64,000 nucleotides of DNA from Nocardia tenerifensis NBRC 101015 (GTDB lineage Bacteria; Actinomycetota; Actinomycetes; Mycobacteriales; Mycobacteriaceae): the NCBI RefSeq assembly GCF_000308715.1, contig NZ_BAGH01000010.1:22944-86943 (forward strand). The letters are read 5' to 3'. Position 1 is the stretch's first letter. Each line of letters starts with the position of its first letter. Positions 28,186 through 37,413 of this stretch are shown piece after piece. A program made the translations under genes and the position numbers. The notes under the pieces were generated by a model, which was not told the origin of the DNA, did not search any database, and was given only the letters and a program-made list of their open reading frames with translations.

Positions 28186-28797
28186 TCAATCCCAGGAGCT
28201 GGTTTGATAGGCGGCCATGACCAGCGCGGTGGCCGGGGCCGCGACGCACTGGGCTTCGGCGACACACAGCTGCACCGGGCCGAACGCCTCGTCCCGCGCG
28301 GCGGTCATGTCGCCCAGGCTGGCCCGGATCAACAGCTCGACCTGCGCGCCGGTCGGGGCATCGTGCTCGACGAACAAGCCGGCGCCGGAGCCGTCCTCGC
28401 GCTGCACCCACCCCAGGCCCGCGGCGACATGCTCGCCCGGGGTCTTGGCGGTTCTCGAGGAGTAGACGCAGTAGAGGCGGTCACCCCAGGCGAGCTGCCG
28501 GCGAATCCGGTCCGTCCGCGCCACCTCGGCGCCGGACGGAATCGACGAGGACAGGTGAATCAGGTTCATATTGGCCACGCCGACCGCCCGCAGCGCGGCG
28601 TCGAAGGATGCCAGTGCCGTCGGCCCGACCCCGTGGCCGCCGGCCACATCGATCCGCAGGCCGACCGTGGAATCCGAAGGGGCAGCGCCTGCCGAGCCCG
28701 TGCCGAATCGGCTCGAGACCCCCACCGCGACCGACCCGACGGCCAACGCGGTCAACAACGATCGCCGGGCGAGCGCCGGCGAACCGTATTCGTGCAC
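28186..28797 (-). CDS. Pyruvoyl-dependent arginine decarboxylase with export-like leader
   Basis: A 203-residue protein. From about residue 46 it follows the PvlArgDC family (arginine to agmatine plus CO2): GVGPTALASFDAALRAVGVAN, then the self-cleavage region LIHLSSSIPSGAEV (Ser-Ser near 83-85 would give the pyruvoyl group), then CVYSSRTAKTPGEHVAAGLG. Ahead of it is a leader of the Tat type: ALARRSLLTALAVG, a hydrophobic run and an AGA-type site near 37-39. GTG 28797 has a GGGGAG site. Known members are cytosolic, so export would be unusual. Confidence 0.75.
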   Translation of the reverse strand: MHEYGSPALARRSLLTALAVGSVAVGVSSRFGTGSAGAAPSDSTVGLRIDVAGGHGVGPTALASFDAALRAVGVANMNLIHLSSSIPSGAEVARTDRIRRQLAWGDRLYCVYSSRTAKTPGEHVAAGLGWVQREDGSGAGLFVEHDAPTGAQVELLIRASLGDMTAARDEAFGPVQLCVAEAQCVAAPATALVMAAYQTSSWD

Positions 28798-29006
28798 TGT
28801 CTCTCCCCATCCGTCGATGACCGCCCCTGCACAACCGGGCGCAGAAGTGTGGCCGCGGGCCTGCGTATCGCGAGAGCGGCCCGCGCTGGTATGAGAACCA
28901 GTCGGCACAGTAGACCGAGCCCCGCCGGACTCATAGCATCCGCGCATACGACGGCGATTCGGTGCGGCCCGGCTATTCCGCTCTGCCGCAGGGCTTCCGA
29001 GTGTCG

Positions 29007-29489
29007 CTACTCGAGCGCCACCGTCGCCGTGACCGTGTCACCGTCGACCGTCGAGTTCGCCGCCCCGAGCAGCCTGCGCGCCGCCGTGTTGCCGACCGTG
29101 GTCACCGCGACGATCCGCCGCGCGCCGATCTCCGCCGCGATCGCACGCAGCCGCTCGGCGACGACGCCGCCCACGCCGCGCCCACGATCGGAGCGGCCGA
29201 TCCACACCCCCGCCTCGAGGCCGGCCTCGCCCGGCTGCAACCGCGCGGCGCCCACGACCCGGCCGCCGACCGTGATCACATAGGTGTACTCGACCGGCTG
29301 ATCCGCCAGTGCTCGCCCGCGATGGAATTCGAGAAATGCCCGGCGGCGCTCAGCATTCCAGCCGGGCGCACCGGCTATCGGAGGCATCACCTCCAGCGGG
29401 TGCGCCTCGGCGACCGCCGCGTCGAGCAGCAGCGCGAGGTTGCCCTCCGTGAGGGGTTCCAGACCGACCGTATCGGTATTCCGGTGCAC
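29007..29489 (-). CDS. GNAT family N-acetyltransferase
   Basis: A 160-residue acetyl-CoA-dependent transferase. The RimJ-like opening is VGLEPLTEGNLALLL, motif A reads GVWIGRSDRGRGVGGVVAERL with the R/Q-x2-GxG/A pyrophosphate loop, and the end ITAVTT-like strand is followed by NTAARRLLGAAN. The GTG at 29489 is chosen; the frame opens at 29615. The substrate (small molecule or N-terminus) cannot be told. It is divergent from the first receptor kinase, 201 bp away. Confidence 0.85.
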   Translation of the reverse strand: MHRNTDTVGLEPLTEGNLALLLDAAVAEAHPLEVMPPIAGAPGWNAERRRAFLEFHRGRALADQPVEYTYVITVGGRVVGAARLQPGEAGLEAGVWIGRSDRGRGVGGVVAERLRAIAAEIGARRIVAVTTVGNTAARRLLGAANSTVDGDTVTATVALE

Positions 29490-29690
29490 GGCTCGAGCTT
29501 CCCGGAATAGTGTGCCCTGGTCAACGGAGTTTTCGAGGCAGCACAACGAGCTTCGGCCAGCGGACTCAGGGGCATCGGGACGGTAATCGCGCAGGTTACG
29601 ATGGCGCGAGTGCACGACCGGGTCAGCTGTGACGACGTGCCTGCGGGGGAGCGAGCCGATTCAGCCGGTCTCGACGCCGGAGAGGACGGA

Positions 29691-31982
29691 ATGCTGCGCG
29701 CTGGTGAGGTTTTCGCCGGGTTCGTGATCGAACGCCAGCTGGGTAGCGGTGGCATGGGGTCGGTGTATCTCGCGCGCCACCCGCGGCTGCCGCGGCGGAT
29801 CGCGTTGAAGCTGCTCAGTCCGGACCTGCACGCCAACGACGAGATGCGCGCGCGGTTCGAGCGGGAGGCGGAACTGGTCGCGCGGCTGGACCATCCGAAT
29901 ATCGTCGCGGTGTACGACCGCGGCGTCGACGAGGGCGTCCGCTGGATCTCGATGCAGTACGTCGACGGTATCGACGCCGGGGCGCTCGATCTCGCCACGC
30001 TGGAGCGGGCACGTGCGGTGGAGATCGTCGCCGAGACGGCGAAGGCGCTCGACTACGCGCACGCCGTCGGCGTCGTGCACCGCGACGTGAAACCCGCCAA
30101 CATCCTGCTGGCCCGCGCGACGGCGGGCCAGGACGAGCGCGTTCTGCTGACGGACTTCGGCATCGCCCGCCTCCGCGACGATGCCCATCAGCTCACCCGC
30201 ACCGGCACGTTCGCCGCGACGCTGGCCTACGCGTCGCCCGAACAGCTGTCCGCAAGCCCGGTCGATCACCGCGCCGACCAATATGCCTTGGCCTGCACCC
30301 TTTTCTGGCTCCTCACCGGCACGGCGCCGTTCACCGGGGACAACCCCGCCGCCATGATCGCCGGACACCTGCAACACCCACCGCCGCCGATCAGCGGCCG
30401 CCGCGCCGACCTGCCCTCCGCCCTCGACGACGTACTGGCGACAGCCCTCGCCAAGCGGCCCGGCGACCGCTTCGACTCCTGCTCGCGATTCGCCACCGCG
30501 GTCCGCGAAGCATTGACCGGCCCGCCAGGCGCAGCGGCAATCCGCCCCGCCGCACCCACCGTGCCGCAGACCTGGGTGCCACCGAGTGACGTTGCGGGAG
30601 CCGGGGTTCCACGCGAGCAGACGACCCGCACCACCGCGACGGACGGTCGGACGTTGTGGGAGGAGCCGGGCGGTCGCGCGTCCTGGACGGAACCGAACCA
30701 GGCGGAGTCAGGGAAGTCGCGGCCTGCCCAGCGGGGTCCGCGGAACATAGGGATTGCGGGTGCGGCGCTGCTTGTGGTGTCCGCCATCGTTATCGGCGTT
30801 GTCTGGGCGAACACGGATTCCTCGTCGGATAACACGGCGTCGCGCGGTGGGCAGGGCACTCCGCAGGCAATCGAATGGTCGGGCGCCCTGGCTCCCGGCA
30901 CGGCCGGAGCACCGCGCGCCCTGGAGGCGTTGACGCAGATCGACCAGCAGGGCAAGGAAGTGGCGAAGCCCAGCGCGGCGATCACGCCGGCGGGCGATGG
31001 ACATGCGACGTGCGCGCCGGTGGCCATCGCCACGACAGCGGGCACGCCGCACAGCGTTTACGGCGGGATGAAACTGGCGGTCGACCAGTTCAGCGAAGCG
31101 AACCCGGACTGCCACGTCAAGCTGCGCGTATTCGACCTCGGGGGTGCCGAACCGGCCGCCGACGTAGCCGCGCGGATCGTGCGCGATCCGTCGATCGCCG
31201 CGCTGATCGGCCCGGTGTTCTCCACCGAAATTCAGCGGGTGGGAGAGATTTTCGACGACGCGGGACTGCCGTTCCTCACCCCGTCGGCCACCGACCCCGC
31301 ACTGTCCACCAACGGGTGGCACTCCTTCTTCCGCGGCCTGGCCGCCGACGACGCGCAGGGGACCGCCTTGGCGAAGTACCTGGTCAACACCGCGCATTTC
31401 CGCAAGATCTGCGTCATCCAGGACCGGTCCGGCTATGGGAGAAGCCTGTCCGGAAGCGCCGTCTCCAGCCTCGGCTCCGCCGCCGACCCGTCCTGCGCCG
31501 TCGAGATCGGCAGGGGTGAACGCGATTTCGCCTCGGTCACCGCGGCCATCGCCGCCGCCGCCCCGGACGCCGTCTTCTACTCCGGCTTCGCCGAAGAGGC
31601 CGCCGCGCTGCTGCCACAGCTGCGACGAGCGAGCGTCACCGCACCCTTCATCTCCGCCGAAAGCACCGTAACCCCGGATTTCCTTGCCCAGGCCGGTGAT
31701 TCGGCCAGCGGCGCGATCGTGTCCTGCTCCTGTGCCCCGGTGGTGACACGGTTCGCCGCCGACTACCAGGCCCTGAACGGCCGGCCGCCCGGCCCGAGTT
31801 CCGTCGAAGCCTACGACCTGACCACCATCCTGCTGAAGGGCATAACCTCCGCCCACGCGAACCGCACCGCCCTCGCCGACTACCTGCGCGCCTATCAAGG
31901 CCCCGGCCTCGCCCGTGACTACCAGTGGTCCGCCACCGGCGACCTGGCAACGCCCCGAACCTGGCTCTACAAGGTCGACTGA
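29691..31982 (+). CDS. Receptor Ser/Thr kinase with periplasmic-binding-protein sensor, copy 1
   Basis: A 763-residue fusion. Residues 1-280 are a PknB-like kinase: G-loop GSGGMGSVYLA, Lys in ALKLL, HRDVKPANILL, DFGIARL and ASPEQL. A Pro/Thr-rich linker leads to one membrane helix (GAALLVVSAIVIGVVWA, about 355-372). The outer half (about 437-763) is a branched-chain amino-acid-type binding domain: MKLAVDQFSEANPDCHVKL, then SIAALIGPVFSTE. The loop before MKLAVDQ is about seven residues shorter than in copy 2, so the ligand may differ. ATG 29691 matches the start of copy 2; the frame opens 90 bp earlier. Confidence 0.9.
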   Translation: MLRAGEVFAGFVIERQLGSGGMGSVYLARHPRLPRRIALKLLSPDLHANDEMRARFEREAELVARLDHPNIVAVYDRGVDEGVRWISMQYVDGIDAGALDLATLERARAVEIVAETAKALDYAHAVGVVHRDVKPANILLARATAGQDERVLLTDFGIARLRDDAHQLTRTGTFAATLAYASPEQLSASPVDHRADQYALACTLFWLLTGTAPFTGDNPAAMIAGHLQHPPPPISGRRADLPSALDDVLATALAKRPGDRFDSCSRFATAVREALTGPPGAAAIRPAAPTVPQTWVPPSDVAGAGVPREQTTRTTATDGRTLWEEPGGRASWTEPNQAESGKSRPAQRGPRNIGIAGAALLVVSAIVIGVVWANTDSSSDNTASRGGQGTPQAIEWSGALAPGTAGAPRALEALTQIDQQGKEVAKPSAAITPAGDGHATCAPVAIATTAGTPHSVYGGMKLAVDQFSEANPDCHVKLRVFDLGGAEPAADVAARIVRDPSIAALIGPVFSTEIQRVGEIFDDAGLPFLTPSATDPALSTNGWHSFFRGLAADDAQGTALAKYLVNTAHFRKICVIQDRSGYGRSLSGSAVSSLGSAADPSCAVEIGRGERDFASVTAAIAAAAPDAVFYSGFAEEAAALLPQLRRASVTAPFISAESTVTPDFLAQAGDSASGAIVSCSCAPVVTRFAADYQALNGRPPGPSSVEAYDLTTILLKGITSAHANRTALADYLRAYQGPGLARDYQWSATGDLATPRTWLYKVD

Positions 31983-32450
31983 TCCTGCGCGGCTTGCCGC
32001 ATGCCTAGGACCGCATCGTTCGAACAGCTTCCGGGCCTTCGAGACATCCGACGACGAGCTTTCGAGCGCCCACATCCATTCCATCGTGAGGTTTGCCTGA
32101 CAGTCAGGGCAAGTAGCGGCCCATACCCGATTCCACTGCTGCTCGGAGGGTTTCGCACCGCGTCGCAGTCACCGCACCGACGACCATGCCGCATCGAGAG
32201 AGACTTTCTCGCAATGCTGCTACCGTGAGTGGGCCGTCAGGTTGTGGGCGGTTGCGGGGACTTGGCGGGCTGATTCGGCTTCTCTACACCGTAATCGCCT
32301 GGCCTGCACGGACTGTGAGGTGGACACGGTGAATCAGCGGTTGCCACACAGTATTCCGGTCCTCGGCGTGCACTCGTTAGCAGTGGTCATTTATGGTCGG
32401 TTGGCATCCGGTACACCTCCGACCTTTCCCCAGGCACGTGGCCGAGACAC
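31983..32450. other. Non-coding gap before the P450 pair
   Basis: About 470 bp between copy 1 of the kinase and the first P450. No convincing gene is seen. Near 31990-32195 on the minus strand, two out-of-phase frames hold CGDC and CPDC words that look like pieces of a small zinc-ribbon protein broken by a frameshift. The right part (32230-32450) should contain the P450 promoter, but no clear hexamers can be chosen. Confidence 0.3.
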
Positions 32451-33752
32451 GTGCCCGCGCAACCACCGTCTGGAGTCACGTCTTTGACCACGTCACCGTT
32501 CACCACGTCCGATCCCGCCGTGGCCGGCGTCTGCCCCGTGCAGCACGGGTCGCCCATCGATACCGATGGCCCGCGGGTGCGCCTGCACACGCCGGAGTTC
32601 GCGGCCGATCCGCATCGCGCCTACGCCGACATGCGCCGCCGGTACGGCTCGCTGGCGCCGATCGAGCTGGCCCCGGACGTGCCCGCCACCTTGGTCGTCG
32701 GCTATCAGACCGCGCTGCGAATCCTCAACGACCCGGAGCATTTTCCGGCCGATCCGCGGACGTGGCAGCAGAGCATCCCCGACGACTCGCCCATCAAACC
32801 GATGATGGAGTGGTACCCGAACGCGCTGCGCAACAGCGGCGCCGCGCACGCGCGCTACCGTCAGGCCTACACCTACGCCATCGACGGAATCGACCTGCAC
32901 GCCCTGCACGCCACCGTCGAGCGGATCGCCATCCCGCTGATCAACGGGTTCTGCCAGACCGGCTCGGCCGACCTGGTGACCCAGTACGCGTTCCCGCTCG
33001 TCTTCGAGGTGCTCAACCAGATGGTCGGCTGCTCGGCGGAGCTCGGCCAGCGGGTCGCGACGGGCATGGCCGCGCTCTTCGACACCGTGAACGCCGCGCA
33101 GGGCATGCAGATGCTGAGCGAGGCGCTGCTGGAGCTGATCGGCCTGCGGCGCGCGGAGCCGGGCGACGACGTAACCTCCCGGCTGGCACATCACCCCGCC
33201 GAACTCGACGACACCGAGATGCTGTGCCAGCTCATCAGTTTCTACGGCGCGGGCATCGAGCCGCAGCAGAACCTGATCATCAACACGCTGCTGCTCATGG
33301 TCACCGACGACCGCTTCGGCGGCGACGTGCTCGGCGGCAGCCTGTCCACCCGCGACGCCCTGGACGAGGTGCTGTTCAACGACCCGCCGATGGCGAACTT
33401 CTGCACCTCCTACCCGAGGCAGCCGATCCTGATCGACAACAACTGGCTGCCCGCGCACCAGCCCGTGCTGATCAGCCTCGCGGGCTGCAACAACGACCCC
33501 GAGATCCGCGGCGGTGACCGCACCGGCAACCGCTCGCACCTGGCGTGGGCGGCCGGGCCGCACGCCTGCCCGGCCAAGTCGGTCGCCTACCTGATCGTGC
33601 AGGACGCCATCGATCAGCTGCTCGACGCGCTGCCCGAGATGGAACTCGCGGTGCCCGTGGACGAATTGGACTGGCGGCCAGGGCCTTTCCACCGCGCGGT
33701 CGCGGCGCTGCCGGTCGTCTTCCCCAAGTCCCCTCCGTTGAACATGATGTAA
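32451..33752 (+). CDS. Cytochrome P450, CYP157-like, non-canonical
   Basis: A 433-residue P450-fold protein. The heme-Cys loop is present but altered (WAAGPHACPAKSVAY, about residues 366-380; Trp for Phe and Ala for the last Gly). The I-helix reads FYGAGIEPQQN without the usual acid-Thr pair. The K-helix reads DEVLFNDPP, so the ExxR Arg is replaced by Phe. Loss of ExxR is known in the CYP157 family, which in Streptomyces is encoded next to CYP154 as here. Start uncertain: GTG 32451, or TTG 32484 behind GGAG. Eleven bases separate it from the next P450. No ferredoxin or conservon genes are nearby. Confidence 0.85.
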   Translation: MPAQPPSGVTSLTTSPFTTSDPAVAGVCPVQHGSPIDTDGPRVRLHTPEFAADPHRAYADMRRRYGSLAPIELAPDVPATLVVGYQTALRILNDPEHFPADPRTWQQSIPDDSPIKPMMEWYPNALRNSGAAHARYRQAYTYAIDGIDLHALHATVERIAIPLINGFCQTGSADLVTQYAFPLVFEVLNQMVGCSAELGQRVATGMAALFDTVNAAQGMQMLSEALLELIGLRRAEPGDDVTSRLAHHPAELDDTEMLCQLISFYGAGIEPQQNLIINTLLLMVTDDRFGGDVLGGSLSTRDALDEVLFNDPPMANFCTSYPRQPILIDNNWLPAHQPVLISLAGCNNDPEIRGGDRTGNRSHLAWAAGPHACPAKSVAYLIVQDAIDQLLDALPEMELAVPVDELDWRPGPFHRAVAALPVVFPKSPPLNMM

Positions 33753-33762
33753 GGAGCGTCCG

Positions 33763-34983
33763 ATGGAGCATGAACCGATAGTTCTGGACACGACCGGAGC
33801 CGATATCCAGGGCGAGTCCGCGCGCATCCGCGCGCGGGGGCCCGTCGCGGTGGTGGAGTTACCCGGCGGCGTGCCCGCGTGGTCGGCGACCGACGCCGCC
33901 GTGCTCAAGAGCCTGCTCGCGGATCCGCGCGTGTCCAAAGACCCTCGGCAGCACTGGACCTCGTTCATCAACGGCGAGATCACCGAGGCGTGGCCTTTGC
34001 TGCCCTGGGTCGCGGTGGACAACATGTTCACCGCCTACGGCGCGGACCATCGGCGGCTGCGCAAACTGGTCTCGCCCGCGTTCACCCACCGCCGCACCGC
34101 GGCGCTGCGCCCGCGGATCGAGGAGATCACCGAGAACCTGCTGAACGCGCTGGCGGCCACCCTGCCGGGCGAATCGGTGGATCTGCGCGCGGGTTTCGCC
34201 TACCCGGTGCCGATCCAGGTGATCACCGAGATGATGGGCGTGCCGGAGCATCTCGGCGCGAGCCTGCACAAATGTGTCGACGGGTTCTTCGACACCTCGT
34301 TCACTCCCGAGCAGGCCCAGGCCAACTATCTCGAGATGTACCGGCTCATCAGCGAACTCGTCGCCTACCGGCGCGAGACCCCCGGCGACGACGTCACGAG
34401 CGTCCTGATCGCCACCCGCGACGAGGACGGCTCGCAACTGGTCGAGAAGGAGCTCGTCGACACCCTCATGCTGGTCATCAACGCGGGCCACGAGACCACG
34501 GTCAACCTGCTCGATCAGGCGATCGTCGCGCTGTTGACCCATCCGGAGCAGCGCGCGGACGTGGTCGAGGGGCGGGTGCCCTGGTCGGACGTGGTGGAGG
34601 AGACGCTGCGCTACGAGGCGCCGGTAGCGCACCTGCCGCTGCGCTACGCCGTCGACGACATCGACGTCGGCGACATCCGGATTCCCAAGGGGGACGCCAT
34701 TCTCGCCTCCTACGCGGGCGCCGGACGCGACCCGAAGCTGCACGGCCCGACGGCCGACCAGTTCGACGTCCACCGCACCAACAAGGACCACCTGTCCTTC
34801 GGCCACGGCGCGCACCACTGCATCGGCGCCCCGCTGGCCCGCCTCGAGGCGACCATCGCGCTGCCCGCCCTCTTCGCCCGCTTCCCCGGCCTCCGGCTGG
34901 CGGTCGACCCGTCGGAGTTGCAGCCGGTAGGCAGTTTCGTCTCCAACGGCCACCGCCAGCTCCCGGTGTTCCTGGGGGAGTAG
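33763..34983 (+). CDS. Cytochrome P450, CYP154-like
   Basis: A 406-residue soluble P450 with all classical motifs: I-helix NAGHETTVN (about residues 240-248), ExxR in EETLRYEAP (about 278) and heme loop FGHGAHHCIGAPLAR (about 346-360). The N-terminal half (PIVLDTTGADIQGE, then WTSFINGEITEAWPLLPW and DNMFTAYGADHRRLRKLV) is very close to the CYP154 pattern. Some CYP154C members from Nocardia hydroxylate steroids. ATG with AGGAG; co-transcribed with the CYP157-like gene. The substrate here is not known. Confidence 0.92.
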   Translation: MEHEPIVLDTTGADIQGESARIRARGPVAVVELPGGVPAWSATDAAVLKSLLADPRVSKDPRQHWTSFINGEITEAWPLLPWVAVDNMFTAYGADHRRLRKLVSPAFTHRRTAALRPRIEEITENLLNALAATLPGESVDLRAGFAYPVPIQVITEMMGVPEHLGASLHKCVDGFFDTSFTPEQAQANYLEMYRLISELVAYRRETPGDDVTSVLIATRDEDGSQLVEKELVDTLMLVINAGHETTVNLLDQAIVALLTHPEQRADVVEGRVPWSDVVEETLRYEAPVAHLPLRYAVDDIDVGDIRIPKGDAILASYAGAGRDPKLHGPTADQFDVHRTNKDHLSFGHGAHHCIGAPLARLEATIALPALFARFPGLRLAVDPSELQPVGSFVSNGHRQLPVFLGE

Positions 34984-35204
34984 GGGATTCACGTGGGGTG
35001 TCGTCCGTCGGCACCCCACGCACTGGGTAGCGGCCGGGCAAGCGGTCCGCGCCACAGATTATTCAGTGCACCAACATATCCCGAAGCTAGGATGAGTTCG
35101 GCGGGCGAGATCGTTCCGAGGGGACGGCGGCTCGTCGGTGCTACCCGCGGTGAATTGGGTCGAGCGCTGGCCGGTTCGGCGGACTCTAGGTCTCAGGGGG
35201 CTCG

Positions 35205-37385
35205 ATGCTGCGCGCTGGTGAGGTCTTCGCCGGATACGTGATCAAGCGTCAGCTGGGCCGTGGCGGCATGGGGGCGGTGTATCTGGCGCAGCACCCGCGC
35301 CTACCGCGGCTGACCGCGTTGAAGCTGCTCGATCCGGAACTGTACGCCGACAACGATATTCGTGCCCGGTTCGAGCGGGAGGCGGATCTGGTCGCCCGCC
35401 TGGACCACCCGAACATCGTGACGGTGTACGACCGCGGCATCGACGAGGGCCTGCTGTGGATCTCGATGCAGTACGTCGACGGGGTCGACACCGCCCACAT
35501 CGACCAGCGGTCCCTCTCGCCGGAGCGAGCGGTGGAGATCATCGCCGAGACGGCGAAGGCGCTGGACTACGCGCACGCCTCGGGTGTACTGCACCGAGAC
35601 GTGAAACCGGCGAACATCATGCTCGCCCGCGCGACCGCCGGGCAGGACGAGCGAGTCCTGCTGACCGACTTCGGCATCGCCCGGCTGCGCGACGACTCCC
35701 ATCAGCTGACCGAGTCCGGCGCGCTCACGGCCACGCTGGCGTACGCGTCGCCGGAGCAGCTGTCGTTCGTCCCCGTCGACCACCGGTCCGATCAATACTC
35801 GTTGGCGTGCAGCCTGTTCTGGCTGCTGTCGGGCTCGTCGCCGTTCGCGGCGAGCAGCCCGGCCGCGATGATCGCGGGGCACCTGCAACACCCGCCGCCG
35901 CGACTGCACAGCCTCCGGGCGGCCGTGCCCCCGGGCGTCGACGACGTGCTGGCGAAGGCGCTGGCCAAACAGCCCGACGACCGATTCGCGACCTGTTCCG
36001 AGTTCGCGGCGGCGGCGAGACAGGCGCTGGCGCCGGCCAACTCGTTCGCGTTGCCCACTCAACGCGATCAGCCGACGGTGCCTCCCCGAGACGCCCAACC
36101 GCCACGTAAGGCCGGAGGAACCAGACGTCGCGTCGGCATCGCGGTATCTGCGATGGTTGTCGTCCTGGTCCTGGTGTTCGGAATCCTTTGGGCAACAAGA
36201 GATTCCACGTCGGACACCGGCGTGCCCCGGTCAGTGCCCGTTGCGCGGCAGCCGATCGATTGGAGCGGAGCCGTCGCCCCCGGGACCACCGGCGGTCCCG
36301 CACCGTTTCGTCCATTGATGCAGATCGACGCCGAAGGACGGGAGGTCGCGCGACCGAACGAGGCCGTCAGCCCGGCGGGTGACGGAAAGGCCACCTGCGC
36401 GCCGATCACCATCGCCTCGACCGCGCCGTTCACCGGAAAGGACCCGACCGGCTCGCGCGGCCTGCTCGGCGGGGTGAAACTGGCGGTCGATCAGTTCAAC
36501 GCGGCGAACTCCGAATGTCAGGTCACCGTACGGGAATTCGACACCGGCGGATTCCCGCAGACATCGGCCGACGTCGCGCGACAGATCGTGAGCGACCCGT
36601 CGATAGTCGCGCTTGTCGGCCCGTCGTCCTCCGAGATCCAGCTCACGGGAGGCACTTTCAGCGATGCGGGACTGCCCGTGCTGTTTCCGGGGTACATTCC
36701 GGTCGAGGCCTCCCGTGGCTGGCGCGGCTTCTTCCGCGGCATGGCGACCACCGACGTGTACCGCCGTGCCCTGGGCAAATACCTCATCGACACAGCGCAT
36801 TTCCGTAAGATCTGCGTGATCCGGGACGACTCGGGGTTCGGCAAGGGGATGGCCCACGACCTCGTCGCCACCCTGGGGCCGGCGGCCGACGCCGGCTGCC
36901 GCGCGGACGTCAAACAGGGGGACCGGGACTTCGGTGCCGCGGTGAGCAAGGTCGCCGCCGCCAAGCCGGACGCGGTGCTCTACTCCGGCTACGCCGCCGA
37001 AGCGGCCGCGCTCGTCCAGCAGCTCAAACAGGGCGGCGTCACGGCGGCTTTCGTCACCACCGAGGGTGCTCTCAGCACGGATTTCCCTGTCCAGGCGCGA
37101 GATTCGGCCCTCGGCGCGATTATCCCCTGCACCTGCGCGCCGGTCACCGGCAAGTTCTACTTCGACTTCCGGACATTGAACACGCAGGGCGCGGGCTGGA
37201 ACGGCGTGGAGGCCTATGATCTGGCCACCATCGCCCTGAGCGGCATCGCGGCGGGCCACCGAACCCGCGCCGACCTGATCGACTATCTGCGCGGCTACGA
37301 AGGGACAGGTATGGGCCGGGTATACCGATGGTCGGCCACCGGCGAACTGATGACTCCCGGAATCTGGATCTACACGATCGGCTGA
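35205..37385 (+). CDS. Receptor Ser/Thr kinase with periplasmic-binding-protein sensor, copy 2
   Basis: A 726-residue paralogue of copy 1 with the same order: kinase domain 1-270 (GRGGMGAVYLA, HRDVKPANIML, DFGIARLRDD, ASPEQLS), membrane helix (GIAVSAMVVVLVLVFGILWA, about 310-330), and outer binding domain (about 400-726). The outer domain keeps the usual PFTG ligand loop (IASTAPFTGKDPTGSRG) lost in copy 1. Conserved cysteines (CTCAP versus CSCAP) probably form a disulphide. ATG 35205; a gap of 221 bp separates it from the CYP154-like gene. Phosphorylation target unknown. Confidence 0.9.
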   Translation: MLRAGEVFAGYVIKRQLGRGGMGAVYLAQHPRLPRLTALKLLDPELYADNDIRARFEREADLVARLDHPNIVTVYDRGIDEGLLWISMQYVDGVDTAHIDQRSLSPERAVEIIAETAKALDYAHASGVLHRDVKPANIMLARATAGQDERVLLTDFGIARLRDDSHQLTESGALTATLAYASPEQLSFVPVDHRSDQYSLACSLFWLLSGSSPFAASSPAAMIAGHLQHPPPRLHSLRAAVPPGVDDVLAKALAKQPDDRFATCSEFAAAARQALAPANSFALPTQRDQPTVPPRDAQPPRKAGGTRRRVGIAVSAMVVVLVLVFGILWATRDSTSDTGVPRSVPVARQPIDWSGAVAPGTTGGPAPFRPLMQIDAEGREVARPNEAVSPAGDGKATCAPITIASTAPFTGKDPTGSRGLLGGVKLAVDQFNAANSECQVTVREFDTGGFPQTSADVARQIVSDPSIVALVGPSSSEIQLTGGTFSDAGLPVLFPGYIPVEASRGWRGFFRGMATTDVYRRALGKYLIDTAHFRKICVIRDDSGFGKGMAHDLVATLGPAADAGCRADVKQGDRDFGAAVSKVAAAKPDAVLYSGYAAEAAALVQQLKQGGVTAAFVTTEGALSTDFPVQARDSALGAIIPCTCAPVTGKFYFDFRTLNTQGAGWNGVEAYDLATIALSGIAAGHRTRADLIDYLRGYEGTGMGRVYRWSATGELMTPGIWIYTIG

Positions 37386-37413
37386 ACCTCGGTAGTTCCT
37401 GTCCCGCAAGCCA

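Noticed and set aside
31985..32195. CGDC and CPDC words suggesting a small zinc-ribbon gene on the minus strand
   Set aside because: They fall in different reading frames and there is no start signal. At most a degraded gene; not supported enough to annotate.
29600..37400. Conservon genes (roadblock, DUF742, GTPase) expected with a CYP157/CYP154 pair
   Set aside because: Looked for on both strands around the P450s and not found; the flanking genes are PknB-type kinases.
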